From the NCBI GenBank assembly GCA_034409055.1, contig DAOUMU010000229.1, positions 1 to 13,944 of the forward strand: a stretch of DNA of 13,944 nt. The letters are read 5' to 3'. The notes beneath the pieces were generated by a model. That model made no database searches and was not told where the DNA came from. It worked only from the letters and a program-made list of their open reading frames with translations. Source of the stretch: DAOUMU01 sp034409055 (GTDB lineage: Bacteria > Chloroflexota > Anaerolineae > 4572-78 > J111). This document shows, piece by piece, positions 1 to 7,117 of this stretch (the stretch's first letter is position 1; each line of letters starts with the position of its first letter). Made by a program: the position numbers and the translations under genes.

Positions 1-109
1 GGTCACTTGGGACATTTGGCTCGGTCTCCTAATAGCTCGTAGTTTGAGGTAACAAAAGAACAATTATACTGCGAAAACCCAGTTTTGATCAAATTTATTC
101 AGACACGGC

Positions 110-1822
110 TTAAGTTGACGCATATGCTTCAAGGGCCTGGGCTTGCAGTTTGGGCGGCAGATGAGGGGCTAATTCACGCAATGCCTCTGCAATTGGACTG
201 CGGCTACCCGGTCCCAACACTCGTTCGGGTAACTTGAGAACCGCTTGCAAGACCTGGGCCATGTTTTTGCCCGTTACGTGGCGACCAAGTTCGGCCAATG
301 CTTTGGCCCGATCCAGATCAGATTTTATACGCGGCACAACTTTCAGCGCTTCTTTGATGACCTTGTTTTGTTGTGCCTCTGCCAGTTGGGGAACAAGCGC
401 GTTCAGCAAGCGAGCCCGGTCGCGCTCATCTTTGATTGGCCAGGTGACGTTCAACGCCGCTTGACATTGGGCGTTGCTTAAATTGGGGGCCACGGCTGCC
501 AGTAAGTCTATTCGCTTTTTGACATCTTTGATTTTTGACTCGCTTGGCGGTGGCCGGGAGATAACTTTCTTGACCCAGGAAAAGGGAGACCTTACCTCAG
601 TTTGGTCGGCCACCACCAGGCCCAACTCGTCTTGTAAAACCTGGTCAAGCAACGCGCCCTGAAGATGCGGGCCAAGGCCGGCCAATACTGTGATTCGCGC
701 TGCTTCATCTGTAATGGTTGAGGCTGTCTCGATCACGGCGGCTTGCTGAGTCTCAGTCAGGTAGGGCGCCAGCTCGGCCAAGGTCCGGACGCGGTAGGTC
801 TCGTCATCAATCTTGAAGGCGGTTTCCAAAACGCGCCCAATCTGGGCCGGGTCCAATCGCTCAACCAACCCGGAGATAATGTTGATAAAGGGTCTGCCCC
901 AGGCCGGTTCCCGGCGCTGTCCTGAACCTGGTTCAGTTGCCGTGTCTTCGTCCGCCGCTTTTTGTGGTGCGGACAGCGCGATATCCAATACCTGCGACAG
1001 CAATGCACCCTCCACCGTGGTCGCCAGCATAGAAACCGCCAGGAGCCGGTCCGTTTCAGATGGCCCACCGGTGGGCACGGTCGAGACCTGGTCCCCCTGG
1101 ATGATTTTGACCTCGCCCGGTTCGTATACCCGGGTCAGGGCGATATCCAACGCTTGCGTCCAGACTGTTTCTTGCTGCGCCTTTGGCAGTTGCCTGGCCA
1201 GCAAGGTCAATCCCCCGGCACACTCGACCACATCTTGTAGGGCGGTGACCGCCTGGAGTGCCTCGTCCAACAATCCCCCTTCCAGTTGCGGGCTGAGGGC
1301 GGCAATGGCTCGCATCCTGTCGCTCACCGTATCGCCAAGTACCCGACCCGGCAGGGCCAACGCCATCTGGAGTGCCTCCGCTACCGGATCACCGGCCAAG
1401 CGCGGGGCGACCAGGAGAAGTGCGTGCCCACGTGGGCTGGCGTCGGCCAACCAGCCGGTACTCTCCGGAACTTCCCGCAGCGCGGCTACGGCGATGGCGC
1501 TAATTTCCTCGCGTTGGGGCATGACCAGGTTTTCGTTTCTGAGCAGCAAAGCGCAAGCGGCCACCCGCTGACGAGGATTGGGGATGGCGATAGTAAGGGT
1601 AATTGTTTGCTCTGGCGACCACAGGCCGGTTTCAACCAGCCTGGCGATCAGGGCCGGGGGTACGTTACTGGCCACAGAGTTGAGACTGCTTTGCCCCAGG
1701 CCCAGGCGCACCAGTTGGGACAGGGCAGTCATCGGCGCACCCGCAGCCCGGTCTGCTTCCTCCCGGGCCAGGATGGTTTCCCACTGTTGAGGATCAAAGG
1801 AAATGAAATTGTCGACAGGCAT
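110..1822 (-). CDS. Standalone alpha-helical (HEAT/TPR-like) repeat protein, function unknown
   Basis: The 570-residue protein is largely built of imperfect helical repeats of about 33-45 residues. The recurring core is an Arg, then hydrophobic-LAxLAPxL, then a Gln-rich turn and VLxxAL. Clear cores start near residues 170, 259, 344, 376, 437, 469, 505 and 543. Such repeats are known as C-terminal sensor arrays of STAND/NACHT-type or TIR proteins in Chloroflexota and cyanobacteria (family knowledge). Here no P-loop, TIR, protease or kinase domain precedes them. Residues 1-100 contain only more helical sequence. No signal peptide or membrane span is visible, so it is probably cytosolic and binds other proteins. 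Two linkers (about 235-255 and 285-310) are charged or Pro/Gly-rich. The ATG at 1822 follows an AGGAGGG Shine-Dalgarno 3-4 nt upstream. It is divergent from the PHP phosphatase gene. Confidence is high that it is a gene and low on any role. Confidence 0.85.
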   Translation of the reverse strand: MPVDNFISFDPQQWETILAREEADRAAGAPMTALSQLVRLGLGQSSLNSVASNVPPALIARLVETGLWSPEQTITLTIAIPNPRQRVAACALLLRNENLVMPQREEISAIAVAALREVPESTGWLADASPRGHALLLVAPRLAGDPVAEALQMALALPGRVLGDTVSDRMRAIAALSPQLEGGLLDEALQAVTALQDVVECAGGLTLLARQLPKAQQETVWTQALDIALTRVYEPGEVKIIQGDQVSTVPTGGPSETDRLLAVSMLATTVEGALLSQVLDIALSAPQKAADEDTATEPGSGQRREPAWGRPFINIISGLVERLDPAQIGRVLETAFKIDDETYRVRTLAELAPYLTETQQAAVIETASTITDEAARITVLAGLGPHLQGALLDQVLQDELGLVVADQTEVRSPFSWVKKVISRPPPSESKIKDVKKRIDLLAAVAPNLSNAQCQAALNVTWPIKDERDRARLLNALVPQLAEAQQNKVIKEALKVVPRIKSDLDRAKALAELGRHVTGKNMAQVLQAVLKLPERVLGPGSRSPIAEALRELAPHLPPKLQAQALEAYAST

Positions 1823-1947
1823 CAGCCCTCCTGTTGGCTATGATCATGCGCCCTCAGTGACACCACCTCTGTCGAAAATATGGGGCCTGGCGAATGTGTT
1901 ATCCATCGAACCATCCAGATTGGCCGCTTAGCAGGTTATTATCCCCA

Positions 1948-1976
1948 AGTATACCAATAACACGAGTTCTCAGCAA
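1948..1976 (-). promoter_or_regulatory. Candidate promoter for the helical-repeat gene
   Basis: On the minus strand, TTGCTG (1976-1971) is separated by 17 bp from TATACT (1953-1948), which is preceded by TGG, an extended -10. The start point would be near 1941, leaving a leader of about 120 nt before the ATG at 1822. It is a good match by eye, but the long leader lowers certainty. Confidence 0.4.
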
Positions 1977-2059
1977 TAGCTTGGTTTGGGGTTTTTGACC
2001 ACAAGCCTGATGACAGTAGGTCATTCGCCAATACACCAGTATGTGTTTGCTCAATATTG

Positions 2060-2068
2060 TGTTACAAT
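2060..2068 (+). promoter_or_regulatory. Extended -10 promoter candidate for the PHP phosphatase gene
   Basis: TGTTACAAT fits the extended -10 form TGn-TACAAT. The predicted start near 2075 gives a leader of about 28 nt to the ATG at 2103. No good -35 stands at 16-18 bp, which extended -10 promoters tolerate. Confidence 0.4.
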
Positions 2069-2102
2069 AACGGCGGTGATTCATTTTTTGGGTAAGCAAT
2101 AT

Positions 2103-2864
2103 ATGTATGATTTGCACTGTCATCTTTTGCCCGATGTTGACGATGGGCCGGCCACCTGGGAACAAACCTTCGCCCTGGCCCGGTGTCTGCTCGATGAAGG
2201 AGTGACAACGGTCGCCGCAACTCCGCATAGTTACGGCATTCGACCCAATCGCACCTACGACCCGGCCTACATCAAGCAAGTTGTTGAGCAAGCACGTATT
2301 AAGTTTAAGGCACAAGGTCTCCCCCTGACCCTCGTTTCGGGTACGGAAATTCTACTGGGCGACAATTTAATGGCCCGGCTAAACCGGGGTCAAGTGCTGT
2401 GTTATGGTCAAAGTCGGACCCTGCTGCTTGAAACATCGGCTTACATTGAGCCCGACGAGCTAATCAATGCGGTTGACAAGTTGCATAACCGTGGTTATCG
2501 GGTCGTATTCGCCCACCCTGAAAAGTTAGAGGCCGTGCACGACGATCCCAACGTGCTCATTCCCCTGGTTGAACGTGGCCTGGCCATGCAAGTCACGGCG
2601 GCCAACCTGGCCGGACTCAATGGACCTCGCCAGCAGCATCTGTGTGAAGATCTGCTCCGGCACGGCCTGGCCCATCTGATTGCCAGTGACGCCCACGCCG
2701 CCGCCGGCCCCCGGGCTCCGGCCATGCGGGCGGGTTATCAAGCTGCGCTAAAACTGGTCGGCCCCCAGGCCTATCATCTGGTGGTCACCATTCCCCAACT
2801 GATCTTGAATGAAGAACCCCTGCCGGCCTTCAAGCCAAAACGGGTCATAACCCGAAGGAATTGA
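2103..2864 (+). CDS. PHP-domain tyrosine-protein phosphatase family protein (CpsB/CapC/YwqE type)
   Basis: This 253-residue protein belongs by sequence pattern to the PHP-fold phosphatases that remove phosphate from tyrosine on bacterial tyrosine kinases controlling capsule or exopolysaccharide synthesis. Metal-ligand motifs are in the expected order: H5-C-H7 with D13-D14-G, ATPH42 near residue 40, GTE82 near 81, FAH138PE, and SD196AH198 near the C-terminus. The length matches the usual 240-260. The ATG at 2103 was chosen over the in-frame ATG at 1986 because family members begin directly with the M-x-D-x-H-x-H strand. The upstream 39 codons also overlap the likely promoter. The Shine-Dalgarno is weak (GGGTAAG). 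No tyrosine kinase or capsule gene is in the window, so its partner is unknown. Family is confident; substrate is inferred. Confidence 0.88.
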   Translation: MYDLHCHLLPDVDDGPATWEQTFALARCLLDEGVTTVAATPHSYGIRPNRTYDPAYIKQVVEQARIKFKAQGLPLTLVSGTEILLGDNLMARLNRGQVLCYGQSRTLLLETSAYIEPDELINAVDKLHNRGYRVVFAHPEKLEAVHDDPNVLIPLVERGLAMQVTAANLAGLNGPRQQHLCEDLLRHGLAHLIASDAHAAAGPRAPAMRAGYQAALKLVGPQAYHLVVTIPQLILNEEPLPAFKPKRVITRRN

Positions 2865-2869
2865 GACCC

Positions 2870-2893
2870 GGACAAATCCATCCCCATTTGTCC
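2870..2893. promoter_or_regulatory. Inverted repeat overlapping the -35 of the dehydrogenase gene (putative operator)
   Basis: GGACAAAT (2870-2877) and ATTTGTCC (2886-2893) form a perfect 8-bp dyad around an 8-base spacer. It begins 5 bases after the stop of the phosphatase gene. There is no T-run after it, so it does not look like an intrinsic terminator. Its right arm contains the putative -35 TTGTCC, the position of a repressor or activator site. Confidence 0.4.
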
Positions 2894-2916
2894 CCTATCC
2901 CAATCAGACTTATAAT
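2888..2916 (+). promoter_or_regulatory. Sigma70-like promoter for the dehydrogenase fusion gene
   Basis: TTGTCC (2888-2893) and a perfect TATAAT (2911-2916) are separated by exactly 17 bp. The predicted start near 2923 leaves a leader of about 33 nt before the ATG at 2956. This is one of the best promoter matches in the window. Confidence 0.6.
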
Positions 2917-2955
2917 CAGGCGACTTAAGATACCACCATAGAAAGTCGCTCAACA

Positions 2956-4620
2956 ATGAACCAACTTCTAATCTGGGGAGCCGGTAAGATTGGCCGGGGA
3001 TTTCTGGGCCAGCTTTTTAACCAGGCCGGTTATTCCCTCTGCTTCGTGGATCAAGATCGCACCCTGATAGAGCGATTGCGGCAGACCGGCCATTATGCGG
3101 TGCGGATGGTTAGCGCAGACGGCCTGGAGCGAACCCTCCTGATTAGGGGTGTCCAGGCGCTGCACACCGAGGAGGTCGAGGCCCTGGCCGAAGCGGTGGC
3201 CGGGGCGACGCTGATTGCCGTAGCCGTTCCCGCCGCCGTGCTGGGAGAGGTGGCCCAGGGGTTGGTCCCCGGGCTGACCCGGCGGGCCCAGGAAACCCCC
3301 GACTCCCCCCTCGATATTTTCCTCTGTACCAACATTTTACACCCAGGCCCCGATTTCCGGGCCCGGTTGGCCCAGGCAATGCCCCCAGCGGCTAAAAACT
3401 ATGTACAGCAAAAAGTTGGGGTGGTCGAATCGCTGGTGATCCGCATGGCCCCCCAGCCTCCCCCCTCCTTGTTGGCCCGTGATCCCCTCCTGGTGCTGAC
3501 CGACGATTACCCGGAGTTGCCCCTGGACCGGGCCGCTTTTCGCGGTCCATTCCCCACCGGATCGGGCTTGCGCCCGGTAGAGAACATGCGGGCCGAAGAA
3601 ACCCGAAAACTGTACACCTATAATCTGGCCCACGCTATGTTGGCCTACCTGGGAGCCCTGCGGGAATACCAGACCGTGATCCAGGCCATCAGAGACCCGG
3701 AGTTACGCTGGGCCACGGCCGGGGCATTGGCCGAGGTGAGCCAGGCGCTGAGCCGGGAGTTTGGCTTCAGCCCGGCAGAGATGGCCGGCTGGAACGAGAC
3801 GGTCCTACAGCGAATGGAGAATCCGGCCTTGCAAGATAGTCTCGAACGGACCGGAGCCGATCCAGAACGAAAATTGGCCCGGCAAGATCGACTGATTGGC
3901 CCGGCCCTCCTGGCCCGCCAGCATGGGATTCGTCCCCGGCACATCGCCCGAGGGGTGGCGGTGGCCCTCCTTTTTCACCCACCGAACGATCCGGCAGCCG
4001 AGCGGGTACGCCAGGTGGTCGAGACAGAGGGACCGGAAGCTGCCTTGTTGCGCTTTTGTGGCTTGCAGACAGAAACCGATTTGATCGAGATGATTCTCTC
4101 CAGTTTCTATGGCCTCCAATTGGGGCAGGAAGCATATCGTCTGGGCGTGGCCTACGAGCGGGAGTACCACGGCTGTGGCCAATGCACCCTGGCCGCCGTT
4201 CTGGATGCGCTGGACCGGCGGGAGGACACCCTGTTCCAGTCAGCGACCGCGGTAGCCGGAGGTATCGGTCTCTGCGGCGACGGGGCCTGCGGGGGGTATA
4301 TAGGCGGGGTCCTGGCTATGGGGTTGTACATTGGCCGGCGGCGTGACCATTTTGACGGGGACCGGGAGCAAAAGAATCGCACTATGGCTATGGCCCAACA
4401 ACTCCACGAGCGATTTGTAATGAGCTATGGCAGTGTCATCTGTCACGACATCCACCAGGAGCTGTTTAGCCGTTCCTTCGATCTGACCGATCCAGATGAG
4501 CGGGTGGCTTTCGACCAGGCCGGGGCCCACACCGACAAGTGCCCCCTCGTGGTGGGCCGGGCGGCCCGGTGGACGGTGGAGATTTTGTGTGAGGAGTTGG
4601 GGAGGGAGGGGGTCAGTTAG
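2956..4620 (+). CDS. Mannitol-1-phosphate 5-dehydrogenase-like protein fused to a C_GCAxxG_C_C-type redox domain
   Basis: The 554-residue protein has two parts. Residues 1-385 resemble MtlD of the polyol-specific long-chain dehydrogenases, which interconvert a sugar phosphate and a polyol phosphate with NAD(H). They show a Rossmann loop GAGKIGRGF (8-16), a C-T-N segment (124-126), and the catalytic pattern K218-x4-N223-x2-H226. Typical MtlD ends near residue 380. Residues 390-554 match the pattern of the C_GCAxxG_C_C putative redox family: C407-GQ-C410 then a helix, GGIGLC440 then C445 and a glycine-rich helix, FVMSYGSVIC496, and C529 followed by an amphipathic helix. The start ATG has only a weak Shine-Dalgarno, but the promoter lies 33 nt upstream. 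The frame is continuous, so this is a real fusion unless the assembly is wrong. Substrate is inferred from the family; no mannitol PTS gene is nearby. Confidence 0.85.
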   Translation: MNQLLIWGAGKIGRGFLGQLFNQAGYSLCFVDQDRTLIERLRQTGHYAVRMVSADGLERTLLIRGVQALHTEEVEALAEAVAGATLIAVAVPAAVLGEVAQGLVPGLTRRAQETPDSPLDIFLCTNILHPGPDFRARLAQAMPPAAKNYVQQKVGVVESLVIRMAPQPPPSLLARDPLLVLTDDYPELPLDRAAFRGPFPTGSGLRPVENMRAEETRKLYTYNLAHAMLAYLGALREYQTVIQAIRDPELRWATAGALAEVSQALSREFGFSPAEMAGWNETVLQRMENPALQDSLERTGADPERKLARQDRLIGPALLARQHGIRPRHIARGVAVALLFHPPNDPAAERVRQVVETEGPEAALLRFCGLQTETDLIEMILSSFYGLQLGQEAYRLGVAYEREYHGCGQCTLAAVLDALDRREDTLFQSATAVAGGIGLCGDGACGGYIGGVLAMGLYIGRRRDHFDGDREQKNRTMAMAQQLHERFVMSYGSVICHDIHQELFSRSFDLTDPDERVAFDQAGAHTDKCPLVVGRAARWTVEILCEELGREGVS

Positions 4621-4692
4621 TACATCTGTGGGATAATAACTACCAAAAGACTTATGCTGTCCTGTACTCGGATAACATAGAGAGGATAACCG

Positions 4693-5046
4693 ATGGCTGA
4701 AGAAACTATTTTTAGTAAAATTATTAAAGGTGAAATTCCGGCTGATATTGTCTATCAGGATGAACTGGTCACGGCTTTTCGGGACGTCAACCCCCAGGCC
4801 CCGACCCACATTCTGATTGTTCCCAACAAACCCATCCCCACTGTGAACGAGGTTACCCCCGAGGATGAATCTGTTGTGGGACACATGTTTACGGCAGTGG
4901 CCAAGATTGCCAAAGAGGAGGGGATTGCCGAGGATGGTTATCGCCTGCTGGTCAACTGCGGACCGCACGGTGGCCAGGAGATTTATCATCTGCACATGCA
5001 CCTGTTTGGCGGGCGCAGACTGGGGCCTATGCTGGTCAAGAGGTAA
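4693..5046 (+). CDS. hinT: HIT-family nucleotide hydrolase (HinT-like)
   Basis: This 117-residue protein has the whole histidine-triad fold. It opens with the F-x-KIIxGEIPA-x-x-V-Y-x-D motif, continues with a DVNPQAPTHILIVP strand, and ends with the triad H99-L-H101-M-H103 followed by LFGGR. H101 is expected to be the nucleophile. HinT proteins split the phosphoramidate bond of AMP-lysine-type substrates and aminoacyl adenylates; they are cytosolic homodimers (family knowledge). Length is usual for the family. An AGAGG Shine-Dalgarno (4681-4685) lies 7 nt before the ATG. It begins 72 bp after the dehydrogenase stop on the same strand, so it could be co-transcribed. I see no convincing separate promoter and no terminator after it. 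Confidence 0.92.
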   Translation: MAEETIFSKIIKGEIPADIVYQDELVTAFRDVNPQAPTHILIVPNKPIPTVNEVTPEDESVVGHMFTAVAKIAKEEGIAEDGYRLLVNCGPHGGQEIYHLHMHLFGGRRLGPMLVKR

Positions 5047-5130
5047 GAGAAAAATACGGACACCTGATTTGACACAGATTTTGCCACCAGCGACCGCCGA
5101 CCGATGACCACCGAGATAGTTTACATAAGC

Positions 5131-5504
5131 TCAGTACATCCAAATTTGCTCTAGCTGGACCAGTGCGAAGACCTGTGCAGCTTTGCTGCCTCCCCGTGGG
5201 ACAGTCCAGCGGCCAAAACGCGGACTGTGGTCCGCTCCGAGCTTGAAAATTGGATCTACTGAGGCTCACTTTTAGGGCGGTCTACTATCCACGGTCGACG
5301 GTCAACTCGTTAAGTTGATTTCTGAAGGCGTCTCCACTTACAGTGGTGTCACCCCTCCATAACTGATCCCGGTTAGATAGGCCACGTTCCGTTTCCACGT
5401 GGTCAAGTCGTCGAGGCTGAATTGGTTCAAAGTTGTTGGTGTGGCAGGCCCGCATGCCCAGGCAGCCAATGGCCTGGATGGCCGCGTTAGAACTCTCACT
5501 TCTC
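5131..5504 (-). pseudogene. Possible remnants of a decayed gene in the 458-bp gap after hinT
   Basis: No intact gene is seen between 5047 and 5504. Open minus-strand stretches in different frames read like protein rather than noise. One runs from about 5504 to 5430 (NAAIQAIGCLGMRACHTNN). A second, 5421-5338 (SLDDLTTWKRNVAYLTG and on to a TAA), lies one frame over. A third, 5265-5131 (FGRWTVPRGGSKAAQVFALV and on to a TGA), follows. Chaining them needs frameshifts and passes stops, as expected of a dead gene. A transposase origin is possible, but I do not recognise the family. The gap also has a 10-bp bulged hairpin (5201-5228) and short repeated GACCG/GGTCGAC words. Confidence 0.3.
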
Positions 5505-6296
5505 TTAACTGGACACACTGGCGTATTGCCGGAGTCCAAGCCGAAACAGAGCCGACGCGCCGGCCAAAAATAGAATAGCCAAAACCGGGCTGGCGATCAA
5601 CATGGTTGTTGATACCGGGCCGATGAGGGCCTGGGCCGGAACTGTGGTTATAAAGGCAACCGGCAAGACCCAGGTCAGGGTCAAGCGTAGCCAGCCGGGG
5701 TACAGGTTTACCGGATAGCGAGCCAATTGAAAAAGGGCGTTAAAAACCCAGGTAAAGTAGAAACCGGGACTCCAGAAAATCAGGCCGGTGAAGGCGAGTA
5801 AAATGGCGTATATAAGGGTCATGGCCAGGCTCAGGGCCACCAAAAAAGTGATGAGTTGCACCAGGGTGACTGATTGTTCCAGTTGAATGACAGCCGTGAC
5901 CAATACAGCCAGGCCTAAAGCCAGATCAATCAAGGCCAAAGGTCGCCAGTAACGGAAACTGGTAAAAAATTGCGTATCAACCGGACGCAGCAAGGTAAAA
6001 TCAAACTGTCCGGTGTGAATCTGGCCTTCCATACCGGCCAGGGCATCCAGACTGGGCGTAATGAACAAAGCCTGCAGGGCGCTAACGGTCAGATAAACGC
6101 CCAACAGGGCCAGGGTGGATGGAAAATCCCAACTATGAATGGTGTCAACCTGGCCAAATAAGACCACCACGCCCAGTACACCCGTTCCCAAATTCAACAG
6201 CGAGTGGAGCAAACTGAGCCAAAAATTGGCCCGGTGGGCCAGTTCGCTTTGGGCCGAGGCCCTGATAAATTGGGCCATTAATCTTGCATAGCGCAT
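5505..6296 (-). CDS. ABC-2-type exporter permease, second membrane subunit (COG3694-like)
   Basis: This 263-residue integral membrane protein has about six hydrophobic segments: near 26-48, 61-80, 118-137, 145-172, 178-192 and 230-251. Family hallmarks are the LLRPVDTQF motif at 102-110, the R-Y-P-x-N-x-Y-P-G-W-L-R segment at 193-204, and the C-terminal FRLGLRQYAS. The GGAGG Shine-Dalgarno for the ATG at 6296 overlaps the stop of the preceding permease, and the genes are 2 nt apart. That chooses this start over an in-frame ATG at 6404 inside the upstream gene. It should pair with the other permease as a heterodimer driven by the ATPase encoded first. Substrate is unknown; related systems have been tied to export of toxic organic cations or drugs, which is not shown here. 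Confidence 0.85.
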   Translation of the reverse strand: MRYARLMAQFIRASAQSELAHRANFWLSLLHSLLNLGTGVLGVVVLFGQVDTIHSWDFPSTLALLGVYLTVSALQALFITPSLDALAGMEGQIHTGQFDFTLLRPVDTQFFTSFRYWRPLALIDLALGLAVLVTAVIQLEQSVTLVQLITFLVALSLAMTLIYAILLAFTGLIFWSPGFYFTWVFNALFQLARYPVNLYPGWLRLTLTWVLPVAFITTVPAQALIGPVSTTMLIASPVLAILFLAGASALFRLGLRQYASVSS

Positions 6297-6298
6297 GG

Positions 6299-7117
6299 TC
6301 AACCTCCGACCGCTTCGTAATGTTTGAGGCCCAGCCGCCAGACGATGGTAAACAGAGCCACGGCTATGGCCAGCCAGCCGATTTGAAACCCAAAACCAAG
6401 CCATAAACGACTAAAGTCGTCACTACGAGTCAAGTCTGTTCCGGGCAATTGGCCGGTCAACACCTCAACCGGAAAGCCGACCATATACCGCCAAGGCAAC
6501 AGCACCGCGGCCGGCTGCATCGGGCCGGGCAACAGCATGGCCGGGGCCACCAGCCCGCCCAGCAAAAATAGCAGGGCGTCTTGCAGGGCCAGGAGGCCAT
6601 CGGCGCGGGTGGCCCAAAAGGCCAGCAAGGCCAGCCAGTAGCCCCAGAAAAAGCGCAAGGCCCAGGCCAGGAGCAGGGCCGGGATAAAGGCCAGGCCATT
6701 GCTCCAGGTCAGGTCAAGTTCGGGGCGCAAGAACAGAGCCAGGAGCGCCGTCACCGGAACGGCAAAGGTCATCATCACCACTTTACCGGCCACCTCGGCG
6801 GCCAGGGTGTTGTATAAGGGCGACATGGGCCGCAGCAGTAAAACATTCATGCTGCCCATACGAATCAGGTCGCCTACGGTCCAGTTGGTCTGGGCGTAGG
6901 TCAACTGGTTCACCAAAATTAGGACCAGATAGTAGGCTACAAACTGGCCGCGACTCAGCCCGCCAATGGTGGCCTGGCCGGCTGCGGTAGACCAGACAAA
7001 CAGGTAAATCAAGGGGGGAATCATCCAGCCAAAGGCCAGCAAAAAGAAGAAGCTGCGATATTGCAGCCACGATGCCCACGAGCTTTTGATCAAGGCCCAA
7101 CCGCCTCGATGGTTCAT
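6299..7117 (-). CDS. ABC-2-type exporter permease, first membrane subunit (COG4587/DUF990-like, PF06182)
   Basis: This 272-residue polytopic protein has about six predicted spans (22-44, 57-73, 112-130, 141-165, 178-195, 238-260). Shared hallmarks with the downstream permease are the LLLRPMSPLYN motif at 93-103 and the C-terminal RLGLKHYEAVGG. These place it in the ABC-2 membrane family formerly called DUF990. The ATG at 7117 overlaps the ATPase stop codon (ATGA). An AGGAGG Shine-Dalgarno sits inside the ATPase C-terminal codons, so translation is very likely coupled. It forms the transport path with the second permease. The pairing of two non-identical permeases with one ATPase is the standard architecture of this family. 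Confidence 0.88.
   Translation of the reverse strand: MNHRGGWALIKSSWASWLQYRSFFFLLAFGWMIPPLIYLFVWSTAAGQATIGGLSRGQFVAYYLVLILVNQLTYAQTNWTVGDLIRMGSMNVLLLRPMSPLYNTLAAEVAGKVVMMTFAVPVTALLALFLRPELDLTWSNGLAFIPALLLAWALRFFWGYWLALLAFWATRADGLLALQDALLFLLGGLVAPAMLLPGPMQPAAVLLPWRYMVGFPVEVLTGQLPGTDLTRSDDFSRLWLGFGFQIGWLAIAVALFTIVWRLGLKHYEAVGG

Noticed and set aside
74..86. AAAAC-cca-GTTTT inverted repeat after the helical-repeat gene as a terminator
   Set aside because: The stem is only 5 bp and nearly all A/T, and no T-run follows it on the minus strand.
813..1571. Long plus-strand open frames (813-1571 and 1286-1843) opposite the helical-repeat gene
   Set aside because: They are antisense shadows of a well-formed repeat protein; their Ser/Arg/Ala-rich translations show no domain and have no convincing ribosome site.
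1986..2102. Upstream extension of the PHP phosphatase to an ATG at 1986
   Set aside because: The extension spans the likely promoter, has no Shine-Dalgarno, and family members start at the M-x-D-x-H-x-H strand.
1899..2315. Minus-strand 138-residue frame overlapping the phosphatase start
   Set aside because: It covers the promoter and first third of a gene with clear catalytic motifs and shows no domain of its own.
2841..2854. CGGGT-cata-ACCCG hairpin at the end of the phosphatase gene
   Set aside because: It is a 5-bp stem inside codons with no T-run; chance occurrence is likely.
4240..5001. Minus-strand 253-residue frame across the dehydrogenase end and hinT
   Set aside because: Both sense genes carry conserved motifs; this frame is their shadow and has none.
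5201..5228. Bulged hairpin ACAGTCC-A-GCG / CGC-GGACTGT as a terminator or small RNA
   Set aside because: No T-run on either strand, and it lies inside a stretch that reads better as decayed coding sequence.
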